DNA of 64,000 nt, taken from assembly GCF_009738185.1 (NCBI RefSeq), contig NZ_CP046509.1:3103501-3167500 (forward strand). Direction: 5' to 3'. A program made the position numbers and the translations under genes. The notes under the pieces were generated by a model. That model did not search any database. It saw nothing but the letters and a program-made list of their open reading frames with translations, and was not told where the DNA came from. The stretch is from Erwinia sorbitola (GTDB taxonomy: Bacteria; Pseudomonadota; Gammaproteobacteria; Enterobacterales; Enterobacteriaceae). Each line of letters begins with the position of its first letter. The first letter of the stretch is position 1. Shown here piece after piece: positions 1 through 8,913 of the stretch.

Positions 1-28
1 GCGGGGAAAAACCGGGTGGAGGAGGTTA

Positions 29-59
29 AAGCGGGCTGACCATAGCTACGGCCAGCCCG
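29..59 (-). terminator. Hairpin after ybiT
   Basis: A CGGGCTG (32-38) / CAGCCCG (53-59) inverted repeat lies just beyond the ybiT stop. Read on the minus strand it is followed by CTTTAACC, a weak U tract. It is a plausible intrinsic terminator for ybiT, but the short T run makes this moderate. Confidence 0.45.
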
Positions 60-71
60 AATCTTGCAACC

Positions 72-1664
72 TTAAACGATGCCCTGGCTACGCAGGTAAT
101 CTTCGTAGTCGCCGGTAAAGTCGTTGATTTTGCCCGGTGACATCTCAATCACACGGGTTGCCAGCGAGCTGACGAATTCACGGTCGTGAGAAACGAAGAT
201 CAGCGTTCCTTCGTACATCTCCAGCGCCATATTCAGCGCTTCGATGGATTCCATATCAAGGTGGTTGGTTGGCTCATCCATGATCAGCACGTTAGGCTTC
301 TGCATCATCAGCTTACCAAACAGCATACGGCCCTTTTCACCACCGGACAGCACCTTCGCAGGCTTTTTGATATCGTCCTGAGTGAACAGCAGGCGACCCA
401 GAATACCGCGTACGGCCTGCTCGTCATCACCATCCTGCTTCCACTGGCTCATCCAGTCAAACACGCTGAGGTCTTCGGTAAAGTCGTGGGCATGATCCTG
501 AGCATAATAACCAATCTGTGCGTTTTCAGACCATTTAACCGTACCGTTATCCGGCAGCAGTTCGCCTACCAGCGTTTTCAGCAGCGTGGTTTTACCAATA
601 CCGTTCGGGCCGAGAATCGCCAGCTTTTCGCCCACTTCAAGCAGCATATTGACGTTTTTGAACAGCGGGCCGTTGTCGAAACCTTTGGTGACGGCTTCCA
701 GCGTCAGCGCGTTACGGAACAGCTTCTTATCCTGTTCGAAACGGATAAACGGGTTCTGACGGCTGGAGGCTTTCACTTCGTCCAGTTTGATCTTATCAAT
801 CTGTTTAGCGCGTGAAGTCGCCTGACGAGATTTAGAGGCGTTAGCACTGAAGCGGCTGACAAAGGATTGCAGTTCGTTGATCTGCGCCTTTTTCTTGGCG
901 TTATCTGACAGCAGACGCTCGCGGGCCTGGGTAGCCGCCGTCATATATTCGTCGTAGTTGCCCGGATAGACGCGCAGTTCACCGTAATCCAGATCCGCCA
1001 TATGCGTACACACCATATTCAGGAAGTGACGGTCATGCGAAATGATAATCATGGTGCTGTTACGCTCGTTCAGCACCTGCTCCAGCCAGCGAATAGTATC
1101 GATGTCCAGGTTGTTCGTTGGTTCGTCAAGCAGCAGGATTTCAGGGTTAGAGAACAGCGCCTGTGCCAGCAGCACACGCAGTTTCCAGCCGGGAGCGACT
1201 TCGCTCATCGGGCCGTAATGTTGCTCCAGCGGAATACCCACGCCCAGCAGCAGTTCACCGGCACGCGCTTCCGCGGTATACCCGTCCATCTCGCCATACT
1301 TCACTTCGAGATCGGCGACTTTGTAGCCGTCTTCTTCGCTCATTTCCGGCAGCGCATAGATCGCGTCGCGCTCTTCCTTCACTGCCCACAGCTCACCATG
1401 GCCCATGATGACGGTATCCAGAACGGAATACTCCTCAAAGGCGAACTGATCCTGGCGCAATTTACCCAGGCGCTCGTTCGGATCGAGAGCAACGTTGCCG
1501 CCTGAAGGCACCAGGTCGCCGCCCAGAATTTTCATAAAGGTGGATTTGCCGCTGCCGTTGGCGCCGATCAGGCCATAGCGGTTGCCGCCGCCAAATTTGA
1601 CAGAGATATTTTCGAACAGCGGCTTACTGCCAAACTGCATGGTGACGTTGCTGGAAACTAGCAC
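72..1664 (-). CDS. ybiT: ABC-F family ATPase YbiT
   Basis: This is a 530-residue soluble protein with two ABC ATPase domains and no membrane segments, as in the ABC-F translation factors that act on the ribosome. Walker A motifs are GANGSGKST (about residues 34-42) and GPNGIGKTT (about 350-360). Both halves carry a DEPTN Walker B, the second has a clear LSGGE signature, and a charged interdomain linker (KSRQATSRAKQIDKIK) joins them. Start and end match E. coli YbiT almost residue for residue. The start is GTG at 1664, preceded by GAAAGG as Shine-Dalgarno. The exact ribosomal role of YbiT is not well defined; antibiotic resistance is not implied. It is transcribed alone on the minus strand. 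Confidence 0.95.
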   Translation of the reverse strand: MLVSSNVTMQFGSKPLFENISVKFGGGNRYGLIGANGSGKSTFMKILGGDLVPSGGNVALDPNERLGKLRQDQFAFEEYSVLDTVIMGHGELWAVKEERDAIYALPEMSEEDGYKVADLEVKYGEMDGYTAEARAGELLLGVGIPLEQHYGPMSEVAPGWKLRVLLAQALFSNPEILLLDEPTNNLDIDTIRWLEQVLNERNSTMIIISHDRHFLNMVCTHMADLDYGELRVYPGNYDEYMTAATQARERLLSDNAKKKAQINELQSFVSRFSANASKSRQATSRAKQIDKIKLDEVKASSRQNPFIRFEQDKKLFRNALTLEAVTKGFDNGPLFKNVNMLLEVGEKLAILGPNGIGKTTLLKTLVGELLPDNGTVKWSENAQIGYYAQDHAHDFTEDLSVFDWMSQWKQDGDDEQAVRGILGRLLFTQDDIKKPAKVLSGGEKGRMLFGKLMMQKPNVLIMDEPTNHLDMESIEALNMALEMYEGTLIFVSHDREFVSSLATRVIEMSPGKINDFTGDYEDYLRSQGIV

Positions 1665-1849
1665 AGAGATGACCTTTCGTTTGCGATGTGATTATGTGAG
1701 TCAGCGCGCATTATGCCAAAAAAAAGGCGCGGGGCATACAGTGGTCTGGCAGGGGGAATAATGGCGAGGAGAGAATATTCAGGCCGGGAGACCCCTACGG
1801 TGGCGAGCAGCATCGGGAATGCAAGGGAAATAAGGAGTTTTGCCATGGT

Positions 1850-2260
1850 GATTACTGTGGCCTCTCATCAACCTGGTCAGTGAGTACAGAGCGATAAATC
1901 ATTATTGAGCCAATAAAAACACACTCTGGTGATCCGTATAGCAAAAAAAATCCGAGAATGTTTCATCTTAAATGAAATACCAACCCTTTATTTCATTTTA
2001 AATTAGAAAGGATGACAGAAGGGCAACAGGAGCATACCCAGAGATGCTGATTGCTTAATTTGAAAAACATATATATTTCAGGTTATTAATTCAATAATAA
2101 CTAGCTTTCACCGCATAATATTAATCTATCATCACGATACTTCTGCGTAGCTATAGTTGGCAGATTTCAAAGCTATATACAGGAAGTAAATGGCTTTCTG
2201 GTATTAGTTACTCACAGAAGACTCTCAATTCTTTCTTTTTATGAGAGAAATGTTTTTTGC
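1850..2260. other. AT-rich intergenic region with TTTCAT/ATGAAA dyads
   Basis: About 650 bases separate ybiT from the efflux operon. The AT-rich part has no convincing gene. It contains alternating TTTCAT (1961-1966), ATGAAA (1972-1977) and TTTCAT (1992-1997-region) elements. AAATGAAATA (1970-1979) and TATTTCATTT (1989-1998) form a perfect 10-bp inverted repeat with a 9-base loop. This may be an operator or a transcript structure. A 62-codon frame overlapping the ybiT start (1658-1846, minus) lacks support. Confidence 0.4.
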
Positions 2261-2264
2261 TAAT

Positions 2265-2297
2265 AAAAAAAGCGCGGCAATCTGGTGAAAGCCGCGC
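2265..2297 (-). terminator. Intrinsic terminator of the efflux operon
   Basis: GCGCGGC (2272-2278) pairs with GCCGCGC (2291-2297). On the minus strand the stem is followed immediately by seven Ts (A run 2265-2271 on the plus strand). It lies 20 bases past the outer-membrane factor stop, so it ends the three-gene operon. Confidence 0.85.
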
Positions 2298-2317
2298 CCT
2301 GCCATTTAAGATGATTC

Positions 2318-3868
2318 TTACCCTGGATTTTCTGCCGGGCCAAATACCGCATATTCCGGCAGCGCCACGTTTTGCCACCCTTCCCAGCCGCCACCGAGCG
2401 CTTTATACAGAGCGACCAGATCAAGGCTGCTCTGTACCCGCGCCTGTTCCGCCTGCTGCTGCGCCTGTGCCAGCTGGCGCTGGGCGTCCAGCGCCTCGAT
2501 AAAGGTCGACAATCCCTGACGATAGCTGTCACTGGCGAGATTAAAGGTACTTTGTAAGGCCGCTACCGTATCATCCAGCCCTTCAACCTGCTGCTGGTCA
2601 CTACGATAGCTGACCAGTGCATTTTCCACATCCTGTAACGCTGTCAGCACCGTCTGACGATAGCCCAGCGCGGCACTTGCCTGCTGCGCCCGTGCCAGTT
2701 TCACACTGGAAACCAATCTTCCCCCCTGGAAAACAGGGATGGTGACCGACGGCCCGAAACTGTAGAAATGGCTGCTCCAGTTATCGAGATAGCTGGCATC
2801 GCTGTTGCGCATGCCAAACTGCCCGGTAAGCGACAGGCTGGGAAAGAGCTGCGCTACGGAAACGCCGATATTGGCGGTTGCGGCGTGCAGGCTGGCTTCA
2901 GCTTCACGTACGTCAGGGCGACGGCGCGCCAGTTCAGAGGGCACCCCCACCGGCACCGCTTTGGGCAGCGCGGGCAGCGGTTTGGCAGCCATCAGCTCGG
3001 CATCCAGCGCGCCGGGCACTCTGCCGGTCAACACAGCCAGGCCGTTCATCGCCTGATGAATCTGTGCCTGATACTGCGGCAACTGAGCGCGCAGTGAGTT
3101 GACCTGCGCCCGCGCATTTTCAACGTTGGTCTGTGGTGCCAGCCCGTTGCGCTGCTGGCTCTGGGTCAATTCCAGCGTCTGCTGCGCGACGTCAATCTGC
3201 GTCTGCAAAGTCTGAGTAATCGCCTGTGCTCCGCGCAGTTGCAGGTAAGCTCTGGCAACTTCTGCTTCCAGCGATACCAGCGCATCATTACGACTTTCCA
3301 CCGACTGCTGCTGGCGCGCTCCGGCTACTTCAACTTCACGCCGCACCTTGCCCCACAGATCCAGCTCCCAGGAGGCATCAAAGCTACCCTGATACAGGCC
3401 GACCGGTTTGGTCAGGCTATCGAGCGCCGGGCGCAGGTCAGTCTCGCTGCCCACCTGTTCAAGCTGATCATAGACACCTTCAGACTCCAGCTCGCCTTTG
3501 ATACCCAGCTGCTGGCGTGTAAACCGCGCATTACCGCTGACCGACGGTGCCCATGCCCCCCGCGCCTGATTGAGCTGCTGGCGTGCTCCGGCAATACGCA
3601 GCACCGCCTGTTGCAGTGACAGATTGCCCTGAATCGCCCGCACGATAAGGCTGTCAAGCTGTGGATCGTTAAACGATTTCCACCAGTCTGGATTGGTTGC
3701 TGCCGCCAGCGGTGCCGATCCAGCGTCCGGCTGCATGCTGTTAAAATGTGCCGGAGTGGCAGGCTTCGGGGCCTGATAATCCGGGCCAACGGCACAGGCA
3801 CTCAGCGTCAGTGCTGCCGCCACCAGTACGCCACTGCGCGAACGCAAAAAGGAAGAGGGAACGTTCAT
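2318..3868 (-). CDS. Outer-membrane efflux lipoprotein (OprM/NodT family)
   Basis: The 516-residue protein has a lipoprotein signal with lipobox LSAC (Cys about 25), followed by AVGPDYQAP, the typical opening of the NodT/OprM subfamily. The body shows the duplicated outer-membrane-efflux-protein pattern with long Ala/Gln/Leu-rich helices and the diagnostic PDVREAEASL and FPSLSLTGQFG segments. It should form the trimeric outer-membrane channel of the drug exporter encoded just upstream. The chosen ATG at 3868 is one base after the stop of the MFS gene (TGA-C-ATG), indicating translational coupling. A longer frame to 3967 exists but would bury the signal peptide. It is the last gene of the operon, before a strong terminator. 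Confidence 0.9.
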   Translation of the reverse strand: MNVPSSFLRSRSGVLVAAALTLSACAVGPDYQAPKPATPAHFNSMQPDAGSAPLAAATNPDWWKSFNDPQLDSLIVRAIQGNLSLQQAVLRIAGARQQLNQARGAWAPSVSGNARFTRQQLGIKGELESEGVYDQLEQVGSETDLRPALDSLTKPVGLYQGSFDASWELDLWGKVRREVEVAGARQQQSVESRNDALVSLEAEVARAYLQLRGAQAITQTLQTQIDVAQQTLELTQSQQRNGLAPQTNVENARAQVNSLRAQLPQYQAQIHQAMNGLAVLTGRVPGALDAELMAAKPLPALPKAVPVGVPSELARRRPDVREAEASLHAATANIGVSVAQLFPSLSLTGQFGMRNSDASYLDNWSSHFYSFGPSVTIPVFQGGRLVSSVKLARAQQASAALGYRQTVLTALQDVENALVSYRSDQQQVEGLDDTVAALQSTFNLASDSYRQGLSTFIEALDAQRQLAQAQQQAEQARVQSSLDLVALYKALGGGWEGWQNVALPEYAVFGPAENPG

Positions 3869-3869
3869 G

Positions 3870-5438
3870 TCAGTGTGCTCCTGCACTGCCCTGGCTCTTG
3901 ATTGGCGCCAGTAGCAGACAAAATGGAATAAGAACCAGGGCAAGGATGCTGAGGCCCATAAATACATCGATATAGGCGAGGAAGCGCGCCTGCACGATCA
4001 TCTGTTTATACAGCTGGCCGGTCGCCAGCGTCACCGGATCACCCGCCATATGCACAAAGTCCCGGATACCCTGCGCCCAGCGCTCCACGGTCAGATTGAA
4101 CGGCTCGTTCAGCGGTGTCATGTTATGCACCATCTGCGCGCTGCGCGCCTGGGAACGCTCGGTGATCATGGCAGTAGAGAGCGAAATACCAATCGAACCA
4201 GCGACGTTGCGGAACATGGTAAACAACGCCGAGGCATCGGCATTAAGCCGCTGGGGAATGGTGACAAAGGCGATGGTAGTGAGCGGCACGAACAGGAACC
4301 CAAGGCCAATGGTCTGGAAGCTGCGCATTAACACCAGTGAGGCAAAGTCGATATCCGGCGTCAGCCGCGACGAGTAGATAAACGACACTCCAAGCAGCAT
4401 AAAGCCGAAGGCGATGAGCAGGCGCGTCTGCACGATCGGCATCAGTTTCAGCACCAGCGGGATCGACAGCACAATCAGCACGGCCCCGGGCGACAGCACC
4501 AGTCCGGAGAGGGTGGCGGTGTAGCCCAAATCCTGCTGTGCCAGCTGAGGGATGACTACCGAACTGCCGTAAAGTATCGCCGCCATTCCCGCCATCAGCA
4601 GACAGGCCACGGCAAAGTTACGGTCTTTCAGCACGTGCAGATCGACCACCGGTTTCTTAGCATACAGCAGCCAGTAAATTGCCCCGACAATACCCGTCAG
4701 CGCCAGCAGACCGAAGGTGACAATAAAGCCTGACTGGAACCAGTCCTCATCTTCACCGCGATCCATCATCACCTGCAAACAGCCGAGCCCGAGAGTAATC
4801 AGGCTGATGCCGATATAGTCGATGCTCAGTTTGCCCTTAGCCCATTTACGCTCCCACGGCGGATCTTCCAGCAGCTGATAAATCGCCAGCACGCTGAGGA
4901 TCCCTACCGGGATATTAATAAAGAATACCCAGCGCCAGCTGTAGTTATCGGTGATCCAGCCACCCAGCGTCGGACCAAGTACCGGAGCTACGATCACCGC
5001 GATTGACGACAGCCCGAAAGCCTTACCGCGATCTTCCGCTTTAAAATAGTCCAACAGCACCGACTGCTGTACCGGCTGCAAACCGCCGCCGAAGAAGCCC
5101 TGTAGCACACGGAACAGAATGATCTGCCACAGCTCAGTGGCAATGCCGCACAGAAACGAACAGACGGTAAACATCACAATGCAGATCAGGAAAAACTGTT
5201 TGCGCCCCAGCAGACGGCTGAGAAAGGCGGAGATGGGCAGTACGATACCGTTAGCTACCAGATAGGAGGTCAGCACCCAGGTGGATTCGTCGTAGCTGGC
5301 CGAGAGCGAGCCTGCCACATGCGGCAGGGCCACGTTAACGATGGTGGTGTCGAGGATCTCCATAAACACCGCCAGCGTGACGGTCATGGCGACCAGCCAC
5401 GGATTACTGGCTGGCTTCCAGCTCTGGCCGGAACTCAT
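3870..5438 (-). CDS. DHA2-family MFS multidrug transporter (EmrB-like)
   Basis: A 522-residue inner-membrane transporter with about 14 hydrophobic segments, typical of the DHA2 (14-TMS) drug:H+ antiporters such as EmrB. Recognisable motifs are the TM1 segment FMEILDTTIVNVALPH (motif D1), LLGRKQFF in the TM2-3 loop, and the motif C-like APVLGPTLGGWI in TM5. It overlaps the EmrA-like gene by four bases (ATGA) and precedes the outer-membrane factor by one base, so the three components are co-translated. Substrates cannot be read from sequence; hydrophobic toxicants are the family norm. Confidence 0.92.
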   Translation of the reverse strand: MSSGQSWKPASNPWLVAMTVTLAVFMEILDTTIVNVALPHVAGSLSASYDESTWVLTSYLVANGIVLPISAFLSRLLGRKQFFLICIVMFTVCSFLCGIATELWQIILFRVLQGFFGGGLQPVQQSVLLDYFKAEDRGKAFGLSSIAVIVAPVLGPTLGGWITDNYSWRWVFFINIPVGILSVLAIYQLLEDPPWERKWAKGKLSIDYIGISLITLGLGCLQVMMDRGEDEDWFQSGFIVTFGLLALTGIVGAIYWLLYAKKPVVDLHVLKDRNFAVACLLMAGMAAILYGSSVVIPQLAQQDLGYTATLSGLVLSPGAVLIVLSIPLVLKLMPIVQTRLLIAFGFMLLGVSFIYSSRLTPDIDFASLVLMRSFQTIGLGFLFVPLTTIAFVTIPQRLNADASALFTMFRNVAGSIGISLSTAMITERSQARSAQMVHNMTPLNEPFNLTVERWAQGIRDFVHMAGDPVTLATGQLYKQMIVQARFLAYIDVFMGLSILALVLIPFCLLLAPIKSQGSAGAH

Positions 5439-6553
5439 TCCAGCGTGACCTTAGGTTCAACGGACAGGCCAATCGGCAGCGGGCGGTTCGGATCCAGCCC
5501 TTTATCAATCACGATTTTGACCGGCACACGCTGGACGATTTTCACATAGTTACCGGTGGCATTCTCTGAAGGGAAGGTAGAAAAGCGTGATCCGCTGCCC
5601 ATCTGCACGCTGTCTACATGCCCTTCCAGCTTCATATCCGGCCAGGCATCAACGCCAATTTCCACTCTGTCGCCCGGTTTCATCCGTGCCAGCTGCGACT
5701 CTTTGAAGTTCGCCACGATCCATACGTCCGGCGAAACCAGTGAAAACAGCGACGATCCGGCCTGCACCAGGGTCCCCACCTGCACATTGCGTTTGGTGAC
5801 AAAACCATCGTATGGAGCACGCACCTCGGTATAGGATAAATTCAGGTTAGCGGTGTTGAGCTGCGCCTGAGCCTGTTGCACCTGACTTTGACGTGCTTCT
5901 ACGTTGGTTTCCTGCTGACGAATTTGTAATGCCACCTGCGAGGCTACTTCGACCTGTGCCTGTGCATTGGCCAGCTCCGCCCGGGCACTGCGCAGCTGCG
6001 CGTTTGCTGCATCAATATTACGTTGTGAGGTCGCTCGCGGGTCAACGCCACGCTGACGCTTATCGTCAGCCTGAGCATTAAGATAGTTTGCCTGCGCCCG
6101 GGCTAACTGCGCCAGTGCCTGATCTTTCTGCGCCGGGTACTGCACTCGCGCCAGTTCTAACTGGGCCTGGGCCTGATGCAGCTGGGCCTGAGCCAGACCA
6201 AGCTGCGCCTGCGCCTGATCGCGCTGGGCAGCCGTATCACGCGGATCAATTACCACCAGCAGGTCGCCCTTCTTCACCCGCTGGTTATCTTTGACACGTA
6301 GCTCAGTGACATAACCAGAGGCTTTCGGCGCAATAGTCACGGCGTCTGCTTCAGTAAAAGCATCGTCAGTGGTTTCGATATTGCGTGTAGTCAGCCAGAA
6401 CCACAGCGCCACAATCAGCATTACGAGCACAACAATGGCCAGTATTATGAGAGGCTTTTTACCAGGGCGCTTGCGGGGAGTTTCTTCATCTTGTGAAGCA
6501 TCATGCTGATGCAGATTTTCATCATCGGGTGCAGAGGGTGTTTGATTAGCCAT
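5435..6553 (-). CDS. EmrA/HlyD-type membrane fusion protein
   Basis: A periplasmic adaptor of 372 residues. It has a charged cytoplasmic N-terminus (RKRPGKKP), one transmembrane helix (roughly residues 35-55), a lipoyl half-motif around TIAPKASGYVTELRVKDN, a long alanine/glutamine coiled coil with repeated AQAQL units, and a second half-motif (VRAPYDGFVTKRNV). This is the architecture of EmrA, which links an MFS pump to the outer-membrane channel. I chose ATG 6553 (MANQTP); MDI three codons upstream is possible, and the frame opens further upstream without a better ribosome site. It is the first gene of the efflux operon. No dedicated regulator lies beside it. Confidence 0.9.
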   Translation of the reverse strand: MANQTPSAPDDENLHQHDASQDEETPRKRPGKKPLIILAIVVLVMLIVALWFWLTTRNIETTDDAFTEADAVTIAPKASGYVTELRVKDNQRVKKGDLLVVIDPRDTAAQRDQAQAQLGLAQAQLHQAQAQLELARVQYPAQKDQALAQLARAQANYLNAQADDKRQRGVDPRATSQRNIDAANAQLRSARAELANAQAQVEVASQVALQIRQQETNVEARQSQVQQAQAQLNTANLNLSYTEVRAPYDGFVTKRNVQVGTLVQAGSSLFSLVSPDVWIVANFKESQLARMKPGDRVEIGVDAWPDMKLEGHVDSVQMGSGSRFSTFPSENATGNYVKIVQRVPVKIVIDKGLDPNRPLPIGLSVEPKVTLE

Positions 6554-6672
6554 AATATCCATCTGTAAAAGGCTGCCCCTGCAGGAGGGGCGCAATAATT
6601 CAGTCTGGTTTAAACATAGGGCCTAAATTGACAAATGCCAGGGTTTACTGACAAAACCGGAATTGCCTGAGG

Positions 6673-7788
6673 TCAGGCCGCATAAATAAACAAAAACAGC
6701 GCCCATCCACTGATCAGGGCCCAGAGTAACATCGGCAGCGAATAGAGATGGAAGTGCCACCAGATAGCGCGATCTTTTGCCATCCGCAGCGCAATCAGGT
6801 TCGCCAGCGAGCCGGGCAACAGTCCAAAACCACCGATATTTACTGCCCATGCCAGCAGCACCGATGGCGGCAGGCTGCTCAACAGCAAAATGGTCGCCGG
6901 GACGTTACTGATCACCTGCGATAGCCCTGCCGCAAGCAGAAACTGCCCACCCGCGGGTAGCTGCTCTGCCAGATGCAGGGAGGACTGAATGAGCGGCAGT
7001 CTGGTTAGCAGGAACACATCAACGAACATCGCGATAAAGACTACCAGCAGGCTCCAGTCGATGCTTAACAGGATGCGGCGTGCCAGAATCAGGAAAGTGA
7101 CGAACACCAGCAGCAGCCCCCATATCGCGAGGTTCATCTCCAGCGCCGTGATAAACAGCAGATAGAGCAGCGCACTGGCAAACAGCAGGCGGTGCTCCCA
7201 TGGGGGCGTCTGCTGCGTCTCATGCTGCTCAATTTTCTTTGCACGAAAGCAGCAGGCTGTCAGCAGCAGCAGGCTGACAACCAGCCAGGCGGCGAGCGGA
7301 AGCATCTGCCAGATAAAACCAACAAAGCCCGCGTCACCGTGACGCCACAGCAGAATATTTTGCGGGTTGCCGATCGGCGTCAGCAGCGAACCGGCATTGA
7401 CTGCCAGCGCTTCAAAAATAATTAATCTCGCGATGGGCAGCGCGGAATATTTACGTAGCGAGAGCGTCAGCGGCACCAGAATAAACAGCGCAACATCATT
7501 GGTCAGAAAGGTCGAGAGCAGTGCCGCAGCGGCAACCAGAAACAGCGCTAACTGACGCTGATGGCGAAATCCCTGCACCAGGCGGCGTCCGAGCACATCA
7601 AAATAGCCGCTGGCTTCAATGCCTTTGGTCAGCATCAGCAGGCCGCAGAGTGTGATAATAGTCGGCCAGTCAACCGCGCCGGGCAAGTCCGCCAGCCGGA
7701 ACGGAACAAAGCAGGCCAGTATCAGCCCCAGAATAACCAACAGATGCAAAAAACGATCGTGCAAAAAAGGTCTGAGCAGAGAGGTCAT
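6673..7788 (-). CDS. ybiR: Anion/Na+ permease-like membrane protein YbiR
   Basis: A 371-residue, highly hydrophobic protein with about 10-11 membrane segments, of the ArsB/NhaD (ion transporter) superfamily. A conserved TNDVALFILVPLT segment and an LTPIGNPQNILLW segment mark the two pseudo-symmetric halves. Length and position beside mntR match E. coli YbiR, whose substrate is unknown. In E. coli the next genes are ldtB and ybiT; here an efflux operon follows instead. It lies 127 bases downstream of mntR on the same strand, and co-transcription is possible but not shown. Confidence 0.88.
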   Translation of the reverse strand: MTSLLRPFLHDRFLHLLVILGLILACFVPFRLADLPGAVDWPTIITLCGLLMLTKGIEASGYFDVLGRRLVQGFRHQRQLALFLVAAAALLSTFLTNDVALFILVPLTLSLRKYSALPIARLIIFEALAVNAGSLLTPIGNPQNILLWRHGDAGFVGFIWQMLPLAAWLVVSLLLLTACCFRAKKIEQHETQQTPPWEHRLLFASALLYLLFITALEMNLAIWGLLLVFVTFLILARRILLSIDWSLLVVFIAMFVDVFLLTRLPLIQSSLHLAEQLPAGGQFLLAAGLSQVISNVPATILLLSSLPPSVLLAWAVNIGGFGLLPGSLANLIALRMAKDRAIWWHFHLYSLPMLLWALISGWALFLFIYAA

Positions 7789-7915
7789 ACTGGCGCGCCA
7801 TATTAATTCCCTTTATCGCTGACGCTATACTGTTTGACCGCTTCACCTTCGCTTTTAGGGCAAAGTTGTTCAGAGCCACAGCAGATAACGTCAGTGAGTG
7901 GAGGAGTGGAGTTGA

Positions 7916-8365
7916 TTAACGACTTTCGCTAAATTTTCTGAAGATCAACAGCGTTTCATCGCTGACGTGATGTTCAATGCCTTCGGCATCGCGGCGCGCG
8001 GTATCCGGGCTGATACCCAGTGCCAGCAGGAAGGACTCAACAATGTGGTGACGTTCCCGGCTCTCTTCTGCCAGGGTTTCCCCTTCTGGCGTCAGAAATA
8101 CGCCACGGTAAGGCACCTGCTCAACCAGCCCGCCAGTAGCGAGACGTTTCAGCATTTTAGCCACGGTTGGCTGCGATACTCCCAGTCGGGCGGCCATATC
8201 TACCTGACGGGCCTCGCCAAACTCGCGGATAAGATCGGAGATCAGCTCTACATAGTCATCGATTAATTCACGACGGTGCGCCTCACGTACCTGGCGGAAG
8301 CCCTCGACATGCTCTTCAATATCTTTCAGTGGCGCGGGCACTGCAACTTTTGCGCGACGACTCAT
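7916..8365 (-). CDS. mntR: Manganese-responsive regulator MntR
   Basis: A 149-residue DtxR-family repressor. The N-terminal winged helix includes QVDMAARLGVSQPTVAKMLKRL as recognition region, followed by the dimerisation/metal domain with EEHVEGF, ERHHIVE and EGIEHHVS, which carry the Mn-binding Glu/His residues. It is nearly identical to E. coli MntR (155 aa) through the core, with a shorter C-terminus. ATG 8365 (MSRRAK) is the conserved start; the frame reads open further upstream but without homology. It is divergent from mntS, and MntR-type dyads lie in between. Expected role: Mn2+-dependent repression of mntH and mntS. Confidence 0.95.
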   Translation of the reverse strand: MSRRAKVAVPAPLKDIEEHVEGFRQVREAHRRELIDDYVELISDLIREFGEARQVDMAARLGVSQPTVAKMLKRLATGGLVEQVPYRGVFLTPEGETLAEESRERHHIVESFLLALGISPDTARRDAEGIEHHVSDETLLIFRKFSESR

Positions 8366-8493
8366 TAAACTTCCTCTTCTTTTCAACCGATGGAGTATAT
8401 ACCTAAACGTCTTGATGACGGGTAAACGGCCGCACCGATCTGTTGTGTGCCACATTGTAAACGAACCGCAGGCCAGCACAAAATTTAGCGTAT

Positions 8494-8526
8494 TAGCTAT
8501 GGCTATAAGATATAGCCTGTGCTATA
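8494..8526. promoter_or_regulatory. Nested MntR-type operator dyads upstream of mntS
   Basis: Three overlapping inverted repeats are present: TAGCTATGGCTA (8494-8505), GCTATA-AGA-TATAGC (8502-8516) and TATAGC-CTGT-GCTATA (8511-8526). The last resembles the known E. coli MntR box, built from ATAGC and GCTAT half sites. They sit 47-79 bases before mntS. Binding by MntR is inference from motif and context. Confidence 0.75.
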
Positions 8527-8572
8527 CCTGATGATAATTCGTTCATATCCTGATTGACCGGAGGAGCATCAG

Positions 8573-8680
8573 ATGAAACTCCCACTGTTATTAAGATTAT
8601 TTTGCCGCTCACCGTTTACACTCCGGCTGATGCTGCTGGAAATGCTGCTTAATCCGAAGCCTGCACGGCAGGCTTCTTAA
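8573..8680 (+). CDS. mntS: Small manganese protein MntS
   Basis: A 35-codon gene too short for routine calling. It begins with a strong GGAGGAG ribosome site ten bases before the ATG and ends TAA at 8680. The product contains SPFTLRLMLLEML, matching the SPFKVRLMLLSML core of E. coli MntS (42 aa), and NPKP resembles its NNKPQ. E. coli MntS raises intracellular manganese availability, reportedly by inhibiting the exporter MntP, and is repressed by MntR. Position divergent to mntR with MntR-like dyads upstream agrees fully. The N- and C-termini are shorter than in E. coli. Confidence 0.88.
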   Translation: MKLPLLLRLFCRSPFTLRLMLLEMLLNPKPARQAS

Positions 8681-8913
8681 GCCGCTGATACCCCGTCGAA
8701 ACTATTTTGTTTGTTACTTCACAGAACTTATTGATATTGCTGGTTGCCTTTCAGTAAAACAGCGATTATCGTGCCAGCCTTTCGTAAAGAGTGCAGGCCG
8801 ATTGGGCTTCATCCCTCCCCATCCCCCATGATCTTACGAGTTGTATCGGGCAGTTTGCCACTTCAGCGTCGAACTGAATGGCCGCTATAAGCTTTCCCTA
8901 ATAAGAACCAATA

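Noticed and set aside
1658..1846. A 62-codon minus-strand ORF overlapping the ybiT start.
   Set aside because: It has a weak ribosome site, no homology I recognise, and includes the poly-T stretch before ybiT. It could be a leader peptide, but nothing supports that.
3868..3967. N-terminal extension of the outer-membrane factor.
   Set aside because: It lies inside the 3' end of the MFS gene and would place 33 residues before the lipoprotein signal.
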